Shown one piece after another: positions 36,234-44,472 of a stretch of DNA of 64,000 nt (positions are counted from its first letter, which is position 1; every line of letters starts with the position of its first letter). The stretch covers positions 434,001-498,000 of the forward strand of contig NZ_VEFR01000001.1 of NCBI RefSeq assembly GCF_007679035.1. Direction: 5' to 3'. The stretch is from Agrococcus jejuensis. Its GTDB lineage: Bacteria; Actinomycetota; Actinomycetes; Actinomycetales; Microbacteriaceae. A program made the translations under genes and the position numbers. The notes under the pieces are model-generated. The model was not told where the DNA came from. It searched no databases and saw only the letters and a program-made list of their open reading frames with translations.

Positions 36234-36842
36234 TCACGGAGCGGGCGGGCAGGTGACCCGCTGCGCGAGGATGTGCGCGATCACGTCGGCCTTCGTCCGT
36301 CGATAGGCGTCGCGCGGAACGCCGGCGGCCACGAGCCGGAGCTTCTCGTCCTCGTAGCGCCTCCGGGTCGTGGGCGATCTGCGGAGCGCGTCGCGGAACG
36401 CCAGGAGGTCGCGCCATGCTGCGCCGTCGACCGCGACGAGATGCAGATGCGCGATGCGCACCGAGGGTTCCGCCTCGATCGCCAGCATCCGGTCCTCGCC
36501 GTCGTCGTCGACGCTGCCGCGGTCGATGCATCCCGCCTCGACCAGGGCGTCGACGACGACCGACTCGACCTCCGTGGCCGGCGCGAGCGCGAGCGCGACG
36601 TCGAGGATCGGCTTCGCCAGCATGTCGGCCACCGCGGTCGAGCCCACGTGCTGCACCGCGAGCACCGAGGAGGGGAGCCACGAGCCGAGCACCCCCACGA
36701 GGCCGCCGGCCAGCGTCGACCACCGCGGGTCGTGCTCGGCGAGGCGGACGCTGCCGACCTCGAGGCCGAGACCGAGGGCCGATGCCGCGCGCGCCCACGG
36801 GGCGACGCCATCGGGCGCACCAGCGACGTCGCGCAGGTCCAT
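36234..36842 (-). CDS. GrpB family protein
   Basis: This 202-residue protein belongs to the GrpB/UPF0157 group, which has a nucleotidyltransferase-like fold. Diagnostic stretches are VAVQHVGSTAVADMLAKPILDVAL and HLHLVAVDGAAWRDLLAFRDALR near the C-terminus. Biochemical function is unsettled; in some bacteria the domain is fused to dephospho-CoA kinase. It stands alone, with no good ribosome site before the ATG at 36842, so the start is moderately sure. Confidence 0.87.
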   Translation of the reverse strand: MDLRDVAGAPDGVAPWARAASALGLGLEVGSVRLAEHDPRWSTLAGGLVGVLGSWLPSSVLAVQHVGSTAVADMLAKPILDVALALAPATEVESVVVDALVEAGCIDRGSVDDDGEDRMLAIEAEPSVRIAHLHLVAVDGAAWRDLLAFRDALRRSPTTRRRYEDEKLRLVAAGVPRDAYRRTKADVIAHILAQRVTCPPAP

Positions 36843-36873
36843 CGGTCCGTCGTGTCGACCGCGACGAGCCGCG

Positions 36874-37527
36874 TCAGGCCGCAGGCTCTCGCGACTCCTC
36901 GAGCAGCGCCAGCACGAGCCGGAAGTCGGGCTCGTCGACGTGCACCGACGTGCGCGCGCGCACGAGCGGCTTGGCGCAGAACGCGACCCCGATGCCGGCG
37001 TCCTCGAGCATGAGCAGGTCGTTCGCACCGTCGCCGATCGCGACGGTCGCCGACAGCGGCACGCCGTGCTCGCCCGCCCAGCGGTGGAGCGCCTCGCGCT
37101 TCGCGACCGCATCGATGATCGGGCCCACCGTGCGCCCCGTGAGCACGCCGTCGGCGACCTCGAGGCGGTTCGCGAGCGTGCGGTCGAGCCCGAGGCGCTC
37201 GGCGAGGGGATCGAGCACCTCGTGGAAGCCGCCCGACACGGCGCCGACGATGCCGCCGGCCGCGTGCACGGCAGCCACGAGCTCGCTCACGCCGTCGGTC
37301 ACGGTCACCGACCGCACCACGTCGTCGAGCACCGACACCGGCACGCCCTCGAGCATGCGCACGCGCTCGACGAGCGACGCGGCGAAGTCGAGCTCGCCCT
37401 GCATCGCTCGCGTCGTCACGGCCTCGACGTGCGCTCGCGCATCGGGGCCGACGGCGTCGGCGATGAGCTCGATGACCTCGTCGCGGATGAGGGTGGAGTC
37501 GACGTCGGTGACGACGACTCGCCTCAC
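36874..37527 (-). CDS. serB: Phosphoserine phosphatase SerB
   Basis: SerB removes phosphate from phosphoserine in the last step of serine synthesis. The 217-residue HAD-superfamily enzyme has motif [11 protein letters not shown] (nucleophile first Asp), motif [11 protein letters not shown], and motifs III/IV with Lys and [10 protein letters not shown]. It begins with GTG at 37527, overlapping the glgC stop as GTGA. It lacks the N-terminal ACT domains of mycobacterial SerB2, so it is a short version. Confidence 0.92.
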   Translation of the reverse strand: MRRVVVTDVDSTLIRDEVIELIADAVGPDARAHVEAVTTRAMQGELDFAASLVERVRMLEGVPVSVLDDVVRSVTVTDGVSELVAAVHAAGGIVGAVSGGFHEVLDPLAERLGLDRTLANRLEVADGVLTGRTVGPIIDAVAKREALHRWAGEHGVPLSATVAIGDGANDLLMLEDAGIGVAFCAKPLVRARTSVHVDEPDFRLVLALLEESREPAA

Positions 37528-38762
37528 GCCAGCACCTGCTGCCCCTTGGGCACCGTCACGATGCCCGTGTCCGACACCGAGAAGCCGCGCGCGCGGTCGT
37601 GGTCGTGGTCGACGCCGATCTTCACGCCCGGACCCACGACGACCTCCTTGTCGAGGATCGCGCGACGCACGACGGCACCGGCGCCCACGTGCACCTGGTC
37701 GAACAGCACCGCATCCGACACCGAGGCGCCCGAGTCGACGCGGTTCCACGGTGCGAGCACGCTGCGCACGACGGACGCGCCCTGGATGACCGAGCCCGAC
37801 GACACGATCGACTCGACGATCTCGGCGGGACGGCCGTGCTCGTCGCGCGTGAACTTGGCAGGCGGCTCGTTGTACTGCGCCGAGTAGATCGGCCAGCGAC
37901 GGTTGTAGAGGTTGAAGATCGGCAGCGCCGCGATGAGGTCCATGTGCGCGTCGAAGAACGACTCGATCGTGCCGACGTCGCGCCAGTAGTACTTGTCGCG
38001 GTCGGTCATGCCCGGCACGGTGTTCGACTGCAGGTCGTAGAAGAACGCCTCGCCGCGGTCGACGAAGTACGGCACGATGTCGCCGCCCATGTCGTGGTCG
38101 GAGTCGTCGAGGTCGCCGTCGCTCTTGACCGCCTCGACGAGCGCGTCGGCGTCGAACACGTAGTTGCCCATCGACGCGAGCACCTCGTCGGGGGAGTCGA
38201 GCAGCGGCTTCGGGTCGCTCGGCTTCTCGCGGAAGGCGTCGATCTTGCCCGACCCGTCGGACGACTCCTCGATGATGCCGAACTGGTCGGCCAGCGCGAT
38301 GGGCTGGCGGATGCCGGCGACCGTCATGCGCGCACCGGAGGCGATGTGGGCCTCGATCATGTCGCGGAAGTCCATGCGGTAGACGTGGTCCGCGCCGACC
38401 ACGACGACGATGTCCGGCTTCTCGTCCTTGATGAGGTTGAGCGACTGCAGGATGGCGTCGGCCGAGCCCTGGAACCAGCGCTTGCCGAGGCGCTGCTGCG
38501 CCGGCACGGACGCGACGTACGAGCCGAGCTGCGGGGCCATGCGCCACATCTGCGAGATGTGGCGGTCGAGCGAGTGCGACTTGTACTGCGTCAGCACGAC
38601 GATCTGCCGCATGCCCGAGTTCACGAGGTTCGACAGCGCGAAGTCGATGAGGCGGTAGGTGCCTCCGAACGGGACGGCGGGCTTGGCCCGGTCCTCGGTC
38701 AGGGGCATGAGCCGCTTCCCCTCGCCACCGGCGAGGACGATCCCGAAGACCTTCTTGTCCAT
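37524..38762 (-). CDS. glgC: Glucose-1-phosphate adenylyltransferase
   Basis: GlgC makes ADP-glucose, the first committed step of glycogen synthesis. The 412-residue protein has the pyrophosphorylase loop [20 protein letters not shown], the sugar-binding FREKP, and a C-terminal left-handed beta-helix. TAGGTT lies six bases before the ATG, suggesting a leaderless transcript. It is divergent from glgA across 77 bases, so both glycogen genes share one control region. It is followed by serB with a GTGA overlap. Confidence 0.96.
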   Translation of the reverse strand: MDKKVFGIVLAGGEGKRLMPLTEDRAKPAVPFGGTYRLIDFALSNLVNSGMRQIVVLTQYKSHSLDRHISQMWRMAPQLGSYVASVPAQQRLGKRWFQGSADAILQSLNLIKDEKPDIVVVVGADHVYRMDFRDMIEAHIASGARMTVAGIRQPIALADQFGIIEESSDGSGKIDAFREKPSDPKPLLDSPDEVLASMGNYVFDADALVEAVKSDGDLDDSDHDMGGDIVPYFVDRGEAFFYDLQSNTVPGMTDRDKYYWRDVGTIESFFDAHMDLIAALPIFNLYNRRWPIYSAQYNEPPAKFTRDEHGRPAEIVESIVSSGSVIQGASVVRSVLAPWNRVDSGASVSDAVLFDQVHVGAGAVVRRAILDKEVVVGPGVKIGVDHDHDRARGFSVSDTGIVTVPKGQQVLA

Positions 38763-38768
38763 GCGACG

Positions 38769-38774
38769 AACCTA
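38769..38774 (-). promoter_or_regulatory. -10 box of a leaderless promoter (TAGGTT) for glgC
   Basis: TAGGTT lies six bases before the glgC ATG in the 77-base glgC-glgA divergent region. Confidence 0.55.
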
Positions 38775-38827
38775 TCGGGCCGAGGCTGCGAGGCGCAGGG
38801 TCTTGCCACCTCTGCTACGCCGCCGCG

Positions 38828-38833
38828 TACGCT
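38828..38833 (+). promoter_or_regulatory. -10 box of a leaderless promoter (TACGCT) for glgA
   Basis: TACGCT lies six bases before the glgA ATG. A TTGCCA at 38803-38808 with a 19-base spacer could serve as the -35 box. Confidence 0.55.
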
Positions 38834-38839
38834 GACGAC

Positions 38840-40036
38840 ATGCGCGTCGACCTCGTGACCAAGGAGTACCCGCCGGCCATCTACGGAGGTGCGGGCGTGC
38901 ACGTGACGGAGCTCGTGAAGGCGCTCCGCCGCGATGCCGAGGTGCAGGTGCGCTGCTTCGGCGCGCCGCGCGACGAGGCCGACGTCACCGCCTACGACGT
39001 GCCCTCCGAGCTCGCCGACGCGAACGCGGCGCTGCAGACCCTCGGCGTCGACCTGCAGATCGCGGATGCGGTCGCGGGCGCCGACGTCGTGCACTCGCAC
39101 ACCTGGTACGCCAACGAGGCAGGCAGGCTCGCGCAGGAGCTGCACGGCATCCCGCACGTCGTCACCGCCCACTCCCTCGAGCCGCTGCGCCCGTGGAAGG
39201 CCGAGCAGCTCGCAGGCGGCTACCGCATCTCGAGCGACGTCGAGCGGCGCGCGTACGAGGCCGCCGACCGCGTCATCGCCGTGAGCGACGGCATGCGCGC
39301 CGACATCCTGCGCTCCTACCCGAGCCTCGACCCCGAGCGGGTCGTCACGATCACGAACGGCATCGACCTCGACGCCTGGCAGCGCGTCGAGGACCCCGAT
39401 CGGGCGCGAGAGCTGGGCCTCGACCCCGACCGCCCCTCGGTCGTCTTCGTGGGCCGCATCACGCGCCAGAAGGGCCTGCCCTACCTGCTGCGCGCCGCCC
39501 GCGCGCTGCCGGAGGAGGTGCAGCTCGTGCTCTGCGCCGGCGCGCCCGACACGCAGGAGATCCTCGCGGAGGTGCGCGGCCTCGTCGACGAGCTGCGCGA
39601 GACCCGCGACGGGGTCGTGTGGATCGACGAGCACCTGCCGCGCGCCGACATGCAGGTGCTGCTGAGCCACGCGACGACCTTCGTGTGCCCGAGCATCTAC
39701 GAGCCCCTCGGCATCGTGAACCTCGAGGCGATGGCGTGCGGTGCGGCCGTCGTCGGCTCGGCGACCGGCGGCATCCCCGAGGTGATCGACGACGGCGTGA
39801 CGGGCGTGCTCGTGCCGATCGACCAGGTGCAGGACGGCACCGGCACCCCCACGGATCCCGACCGCTACGTCGCCGACCTCGCCGACGCCCTCACGCGCGT
39901 CGTCGCCGACCCCGAGGCCGCCCGCCGCATGGGCGAGGCGGGCCGCGCCCGTGCCGCCACGCACTTCGACTGGGGTCGCATCGCCGACGAGACCCGCGCG
40001 CTCTACGCGACGGTCATCGCCGAGCGCGCCGGCTGA
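38840..40036 (+). CDS. glgA: Glycogen synthase, actinobacterial GT4 type
   Basis: This 398-residue GT-B glycosyltransferase (family GT4) matches the actinobacterial GlgA/GlgM type that uses ADP-glucose to make maltose-1-phosphate or extend alpha-glucan. It shows KEYPPAIYGGAGVHV at the N-terminus, HSHTWYANEAG, VFVGRITRQKGLPYLL and the donor-binding EPLGIVNLEAMACG. Its position, divergent from glgC, supports a role in glycogen metabolism. Whether it acts as GlgM or as a classical chain-extending synthase is not decided by the sequence. Confidence 0.92.
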   Translation: MRVDLVTKEYPPAIYGGAGVHVTELVKALRRDAEVQVRCFGAPRDEADVTAYDVPSELADANAALQTLGVDLQIADAVAGADVVHSHTWYANEAGRLAQELHGIPHVVTAHSLEPLRPWKAEQLAGGYRISSDVERRAYEAADRVIAVSDGMRADILRSYPSLDPERVVTITNGIDLDAWQRVEDPDRARELGLDPDRPSVVFVGRITRQKGLPYLLRAARALPEEVQLVLCAGAPDTQEILAEVRGLVDELRETRDGVVWIDEHLPRADMQVLLSHATTFVCPSIYEPLGIVNLEAMACGAAVVGSATGGIPEVIDDGVTGVLVPIDQVQDGTGTPTDPDRYVADLADALTRVVADPEAARRMGEAGRARAATHFDWGRIADETRALYATVIAERAG

Positions 40037-40080
40037 GGCGGCGCGCCCGCGCGGATGCCGTCGGCCAGCACCCGCGCGGA

Positions 40081-40086
40081 TAGGGT
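40081..40086 (+). promoter_or_regulatory. -10 box of a leaderless promoter (TAGGGT)
   Basis: TAGGGT lies seven bases before the ATG of the ABC ATPase gene at 40094. Confidence 0.5.
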
Positions 40087-40093
40087 CGAGGGC

Positions 40094-40876
40094 ATGACGC
40101 GTGTCCTCGACCTCGACGACGTCAGCGTCGTCCGGAACGGCAATCGCATCCTCGACTCGGTGCGCTGGAGCGTCGACTCGAGCGAGCGCTGGGTGATCCT
40201 CGGACCCAACGGCGCGGGCAAGTCGACGATCCTGGCGCTCGCGTCGGCGTCGATGCACCCGACGTCGGGCACGGTCGAGGTGCTGGGGGAGCGGCTGGGG
40301 CGCGTCGACGTGTTCGAGCTGCGCACGCGGATCGGCATCGCCGCGACGAGCCTCGGCCGTCGCATCCCGCCGCATGAGAGCGTCGGCAACGCCGTGCTCA
40401 CGGCCGCCTACGCCGTGACGGGCCGCTGGAACGAGCAGTACGACGCCGTCGACCTCGAGCGCGCCGCGCTCGTCATGGACGACTGGGAGCTCACGCGCCT
40501 GTCGAAGCGCTCCTACGGCACCCTGAGCGACGGCGAGCAGAAGCGCGTGCAGATCGCTCGCGCCGTCATGACCGACCCCGAGCTCATGCTGCTCGACGAG
40601 CCGGCGGGCAGCCTCGACCTCGGCGCGCGCGAGGGCCTCGTGCGCTCCCTCGCCGAGTACGCCGCGAGCCCGCTCGCGCCGGGACTCGTCATGGTCACGC
40701 ATCACGTCGAGGAGATCCCGCCGGGCTTCACGCACGTGCTGCTGCTCGCCGACGGCCGGGTCTCGGCGGCGGGGCCCATCGCCGAGGTGCTCACCGACGC
40801 GAACCTGACCACGACCTTCGGCACGCCGCTGCGCGTGACGAAGGATGGCGACCGCTTCACCGCCCGAGCGGCGTGA
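40094..40876 (+). CDS. ABC transporter ATP-binding protein (solitary)
   Basis: This 260-residue ATPase has Walker A GPNGAGKST, the signature TLSDGEQKRVQIARAV, Walker B LMLLDEPAGSLDLG and the switch histidine VTHHVEEIP. It resembles the YlmA/ModF-like group of stand-alone ABC ATPases. No permease gene is adjacent, so its partner and role are unknown. The ATG at 40094 (MTRVLDLDD) is preferred over an ATG 13 codons earlier because of the leaderless -10 box. Confidence 0.88.
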   Translation: MTRVLDLDDVSVVRNGNRILDSVRWSVDSSERWVILGPNGAGKSTILALASASMHPTSGTVEVLGERLGRVDVFELRTRIGIAATSLGRRIPPHESVGNAVLTAAYAVTGRWNEQYDAVDLERAALVMDDWELTRLSKRSYGTLSDGEQKRVQIARAVMTDPELMLLDEPAGSLDLGAREGLVRSLAEYAASPLAPGLVMVTHHVEEIPPGFTHVLLLADGRVSAAGPIAEVLTDANLTTTFGTPLRVTKDGDRFTARAA

Positions 40877-40935
40877 CCATCGGGTCGAACGGGACGCGCC
40901 GACCCCCGTCGGACGTGCCCGGCACGGCCTCCATC

Positions 40936-40944
40936 TGCTAGCAT
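40936..40944 (+). promoter_or_regulatory. Extended -10 promoter for rpmE2
   Basis: TGC-TAGCAT is a good extended -10 element, placing transcription start about 50 bases before the bL31 ATG. No clear -35 box is seen, and no AT-rich Zur-type palindrome lies nearby. Confidence 0.45.
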
Positions 40945-41001
40945 CGGTCGCTGGTGCGCATCGCGCTCCGACGACTTCCCATCCACTTCCCGAGGTTTCC
41001 C

Positions 41002-41250
41002 ATGAAGACTGGCATCCACCCCGAGTACCGCGACATCGTGTTCCGCGACCTCGCGTCGGGCGAGACGTTCCTGACGCGCTCGACGACGACCAGCGACAAG
41101 ACGATGGAGCTCGACGGCGTCGAGTACCCCGTCATCGACGTCGAGATCTCGAGCGCCTCGCACCCGTTCTACACGGGCAAGCAGCGCATCATGGACTCGG
41201 CCGGCCGCGTCGAGAAGTTCAACAAGCGTTTCAGGGGCTTCGGCAACTGA
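41002..41250 (+). CDS. rpmE2: 50S ribosomal protein bL31, type B
   Basis: This 82-residue ribosomal protein has the L31 core [17 protein letters not shown] and [26 protein letters not shown]. It lacks all cysteines of the zinc-binding type A form, so it is the zinc-independent type B paralogue, which often replaces type A under zinc limitation. GAGG lies six bases before the ATG, and a strong hairpin follows the stop, so it forms a single-gene unit. Confidence 0.97.
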   Translation: MKTGIHPEYRDIVFRDLASGETFLTRSTTTSDKTMELDGVEYPVIDVEISSASHPFYTGKQRIMDSAGRVEKFNKRFRGFGN

Positions 41251-41270
41251 CCGCCACCCCCTGACACCGC

Positions 41271-41301
41271 GAAGGCGGGCACCCATCGGGTGCCCGCCTT
41301 C
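41271..41301 (+). terminator. Terminator hairpin after rpmE2
   Basis: A perfect 14-bp stem (arm GAAGGCGGGCACCC) with a three-base loop starts 20 bases after the bL31 stop. No T-tract follows. It may also serve the convergent small gene that ends at 41328. Confidence 0.8.
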
Positions 41302-41327
41302 GTCGTCCGTGCTCCGGCCCGCCGAGC

Positions 41328-41510
41328 TCAGGCCGTGTCGACGAGCACCCGGCCCTCCGGCACGGGCTCGGGCGCAGCGAGTGCGCCCGCATGCCAGTCC
41401 CAGTGCTGGAAGGTGGATGCGCGCTGCTCGCGGAACGGCACGAGCACCTCGTGCACGAGGCGCTCGCAGTCGACGAGCCCGTCGAGGTCGAGCAGCCGCG
41501 GGTCGGTCAC
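41328..41510 (-). CDS. Small protein coupled to the exonuclease gene (60 aa)
   Basis: This 60-residue frame starts at GTG overlapping the exonuclease stop as GTGA and ends 27 bases before the rpmE2 hairpin. The sequence (VTDPRLLDLDGLVDCERL, then STFQHWDWHAGALAAPEP) is not low complexity and has a Trp/His cluster. I know no family. The overlap pattern, common for real genes here, supports translation. Confidence 0.55.
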   Translation of the reverse strand: MTDPRLLDLDGLVDCERLVHEVLVPFREQRASTFQHWDWHAGALAAPEPVPEGRVLVDTA

Positions 41511-42451
41511 GCCGTGCGCGACTGACGGATGGGCCAGCCGCGATCGGCCGTGAACGACGGGTCGCGCTGCTGCATGTAGCGGGCGAACGACTCCGCCTGC
41601 TGCGTCGCCCAGTCGACGGTCGACGCATGCAGCTCGTCGGCCGGCACCCGCAGCTGGGGGAACAGCTCGTGCATCGCCTGCGCGAGGCGGCCGGCTGCGA
41701 TGGCGTCGGCGGACGCCTCGTGCCAGCCCTCGAGCTCCACGCCGTAGTGGGCGCACGTGACGCCGAGCGTGCGCTTGCCCTTGCGGTAGCGATCCACGTG
41801 CTTGTCGAGCACGAGCGGGTCGATGACGGGCGAGGGCGCCTCGACGGGTGCGATGCCGTGGCGCAGCGCCTCGTGGTGCAGCACCGTGAAGTCGTAGGCG
41901 GCGTTGAACGCGACGACGGGCGTGCCCGCACGCAGCAGGTTCGCGACCTCGGCGACGATCGCCGCGACGACCTGCTGCGCGGCCGCGCCCTCGGCGCGAG
42001 CCCGCTCGGTCGTGATGCCGTGGATGGCGGCGGCGCCCTCGGGGATCTCGACGCCGGGGTCGGCGAGCCATGCATGCTGCTCGAGCAGCTCCCCGCGCTC
42101 GTCGAGCACGCCGAGGAACGCCGTGACGATGCGCGCCGTCGACGTGTCGACGCCCGTGGTCTCGAGGTCGAACACGGCCAGGCGCGATGCCCAGCCCTGC
42201 TGCTGCACCTCGTGCGCGACGGCGACGGCGGCGTCGACGGTGCGCATGGGGAGCGCCTCGAGGGGCTCCGCGGGCGTGGAGGTCGGGCGCTCGGCGCTGC
42301 CGGTGCGGGCATCGCTGGACTCGGCGACGATGGGCTCGGCGATGGTGGGCGCGACGACCTCCGGCCCGCCGGCATCCATCGCCAGCGCCTGGGTCACGAG
42401 GTCGTCGATCGCTCCCGAGTCGCCCGGCCGCGGGCTCTGGATCTCGATCAT
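41507..42451 (-). CDS. DEDDh-type 3'-5' exonuclease (DnaQ/PolC epsilon-like)
   Basis: This exonuclease-fold protein has motif I AVFDLETTGVDT, motif II VAFNAAYDFTVLHHEAL and motif III HEASADAIAAGRL, fitting a proofreading-type or repair nuclease. The start at 42451 gives 314 residues with an N-terminal Glu/Ala/Pro-rich 68-residue extension. A second ATG at 42247 (GAGG eight bases upstream) would give the usual 246-residue core. TAGCGT six bases before 42451 supports the long form as a leaderless transcript. Confidence 0.88.
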   Translation of the reverse strand: MIEIQSPRPGDSGAIDDLVTQALAMDAGGPEVVAPTIAEPIVAESSDARTGSAERPTSTPAEPLEALPMRTVDAAVAVAHEVQQQGWASRLAVFDLETTGVDTSTARIVTAFLGVLDERGELLEQHAWLADPGVEIPEGAAAIHGITTERARAEGAAAQQVVAAIVAEVANLLRAGTPVVAFNAAYDFTVLHHEALRHGIAPVEAPSPVIDPLVLDKHVDRYRKGKRTLGVTCAHYGVELEGWHEASADAIAAGRLAQAMHELFPQLRVPADELHASTVDWATQQAESFARYMQQRDPSFTADRGWPIRQSRTA

Positions 42452-42457
42452 GGCGCC

Positions 42458-42463
42458 ACGCTA
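42458..42463 (-). promoter_or_regulatory. -10 box of a leaderless promoter (TAGCGT)
   Basis: TAGCGT lies six bases before the longer exonuclease start at 42451 and argues for that start. Confidence 0.5.
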
Positions 42464-42500
42464 GCCGTGGCCCCCGACACGCGCAGGCAGGCGCGCCCCG

Positions 42501-42506
42501 TAGGCT
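42501..42506 (+). promoter_or_regulatory. -10 box of a leaderless promoter (TAGGCT)
   Basis: TAGGCT lies seven bases before the ATG of the alpha/beta hydrolase at 42514. Confidence 0.5.
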
Positions 42507-42513
42507 CGTGACC

Positions 42514-43395
42514 ATGGTCGACTCGCCGTTCCAGGAGCTGCTGGATGCGACGCCCGTCGCACGCGACGAGCGCGTCGTCGGCGGCATCCGCACCGTCTGG
42601 TTCGCGTACGGCGACCCCGCGGCCCCGCCCATCGTGCTCGTGCACGGCTACCGCGGCGACCACCACGGCCTCGAGACCATCGCAGCCCATCTCGCCGGGC
42701 ATCGCGTCATCGTGCCCGACCTCCCGGGCTTCGGGGAGTCGGCTGCGCCGGCGGACACGGGCATCGACGCCTACGCGTCGTGGCTCGTCGCCTTCGTCGC
42801 CGCCGAGGCGCCCGGCGCGCCCGTGCTGGGCCACTCGTTCGGCTCGATCGTCGTCGCCGCGGCGGCGGCCGCCGGCCTCGACGCCGACCGCATCGTGCTC
42901 GTGAACCCCATCGCGCAGCCCGCCCTCGAGGGCCCGCAGCGGCTGCTGTCGCGCTTCACGCTCGGCTGGTACCGCGCTGCCGCCGCCGCTCCCGAGGCCG
43001 TCGGCCACGCGATGCTCTCGAGCCCCGTCATCGTGCGCGGCATGAGCCTCGTCATGACGAAGTCGCGCGATCGGGCGATGCGGCGCTGGATCCACGACCA
43101 GCACGACCGCTACTTCTCGGCGTTCGCGTCGCGCGAGTCGGTCGTCGGCGGCTTCGAGACGTCGATCTCGACGAACGTCGGCCACTACGCCGGCGCCATC
43201 GCGCAGCCCGTGCTGCTCGTCGTCGCCGACCGAGACGACATCACGCCGCTCGCCGCCCAGCGCGACCTCGCCACGCGGTTCCCGGATGCGCGCATCGCGG
43301 TGCTGCACGGCACCGGCCACCTCGTGCACTACGAGCAGCCCGACCAGGTGGCGGCCCGCATCCGCCGGTTCCTCGCCGAGGCCCCCGCCGCATGA
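42514..43395 (+). CDS. Alpha/beta hydrolase
   Basis: This 293-residue protein has the alpha/beta-hydrolase fold: oxyanion motif IVLVHGYRGDHHG, nucleophile elbow LGHSFGSI, an acidic residue in VADRDDITPL, and the catalytic histidine in HGTGHLVHYEQP. It has no signal peptide. It overlaps the following glycosyltransferase gene as ATGA, so the two are co-translated and may act together, for example on a cell-envelope lipid or glycan. Substrate unknown. Confidence 0.9.
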   Translation: MVDSPFQELLDATPVARDERVVGGIRTVWFAYGDPAAPPIVLVHGYRGDHHGLETIAAHLAGHRVIVPDLPGFGESAAPADTGIDAYASWLVAFVAAEAPGAPVLGHSFGSIVVAAAAAAGLDADRIVLVNPIAQPALEGPQRLLSRFTLGWYRAAAAAPEAVGHAMLSSPVIVRGMSLVMTKSRDRAMRRWIHDQHDRYFSAFASRESVVGGFETSISTNVGHYAGAIAQPVLLVVADRDDITPLAAQRDLATRFPDARIAVLHGTGHLVHYEQPDQVAARIRRFLAEAPAA

Positions 43396-44459
43396 GGGTG
43401 CTCTTCGACTGCCGCTACGTGCGCACCGAGCGGCACGACGGCATCTCGCGCTTCTCCGCCGAGCTCGTCGCCCGCCTCGGGCAGCGCGCCGACGTCACGA
43501 TGCTCGTGCACGATCCCGCGCAGCTCGCGATGCTGCCCGACCTGCCTCACGTCGTCGGCCCGAGCCCCACGGGGCCGCTCGAGCCGCTCGCGACGTGGCG
43601 CATGCGGCACGTCGACGTCGACGTCGTCTACTCGCCCATGCAGACCATCGGCTCGATCGGTCGTCGCACGGCGCTCGTCACGACGGTGCACGACCTCATC
43701 TACTACCGCCACCCGATGCCGCCGCGCGACCTGCCGGCCGCCGTGCGCGCGCTCTGGCGGCTCTACCACCTCTCGTACGGCCCGCAGCGACTGCTGCTGC
43801 GCGGTGCCGACGCCACGGTGGTCGTCTCCGAGACGACCGCGGAGCTCGTGCGCGAGCACCACCTCACGACGAAGCCCATCCACGTCGTGCGCAATGCTGC
43901 CGACCCGCTCGGCGAGCCCGTGACGCACACGGCGCCGCCGACGAGGCGCCTCGTCTACATGGGCTCGTTCATGCCGTACAAGGGCGTCGACACGCTCGTG
44001 CGGATGGCGGCGCTGCTGCCCGACCACGAGCTGCATCTGCTCAGCCGCATGCCCGCCGGCGAGGAGGCGCGACTGCGCGCCCTCGCCCCCGAGGCCCGCA
44101 TCGTGGTCCACGACGGCGTCACCGACGCCGAGTACGGCGAGGCGCTGCGGTCGGCGACCGCGCTCGTGCACGCGAGCCACGACGAGGGCTTCGGCATCCC
44201 GCTGCTCGAGTCGATGGCGCTCGGCGTGCCCGTGGTGGTCTCCGACATCCCGATCTTCCGCGAGGTCGCGGGCGACGCCGGCGTCTACGCGCCCGTGGGC
44301 GACCCGCAGGGATTCGCGGACGCCGTGCGACGGCTCGAGGGGGAGTGGGCCGCCCGCTCGGCAGCCTCCCGCGCGCAGGCGGCGACGTTCTCGTGGGATG
44401 CGTCGGCCGACGCGCTGCACGCGGCGCTCGAGGCGACCGTGGCGGCGCGTCGGCGCTGA
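43392..44459 (+). CDS. Glycosyltransferase family 4
   Basis: This 355-residue GT-B enzyme has the donor-binding EX7E motif in HDEGFGIPLLESMALGVPVV, VYMGSFMPYKGVDTLVRMA at the start of the C-terminal domain, and DCRYVRTERHDGISRFS in the N-terminal domain, typical of mannosyl-transferase-like GT4 proteins. It has no membrane segments. It overlaps the hydrolase gene. Acceptor and donor are unknown; a cell-wall glycan or glycolipid is plausible. Confidence 0.91.
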   Translation: MRVLFDCRYVRTERHDGISRFSAELVARLGQRADVTMLVHDPAQLAMLPDLPHVVGPSPTGPLEPLATWRMRHVDVDVVYSPMQTIGSIGRRTALVTTVHDLIYYRHPMPPRDLPAAVRALWRLYHLSYGPQRLLLRGADATVVVSETTAELVREHHLTTKPIHVVRNAADPLGEPVTHTAPPTRRLVYMGSFMPYKGVDTLVRMAALLPDHELHLLSRMPAGEEARLRALAPEARIVVHDGVTDAEYGEALRSATALVHASHDEGFGIPLLESMALGVPVVVSDIPIFREVAGDAGVYAPVGDPQGFADAVRRLEGEWAARSAASRAQAATFSWDASADALHAALEATVAARRR

Positions 44460-44472
44460 TCCTCGCGGCGCG

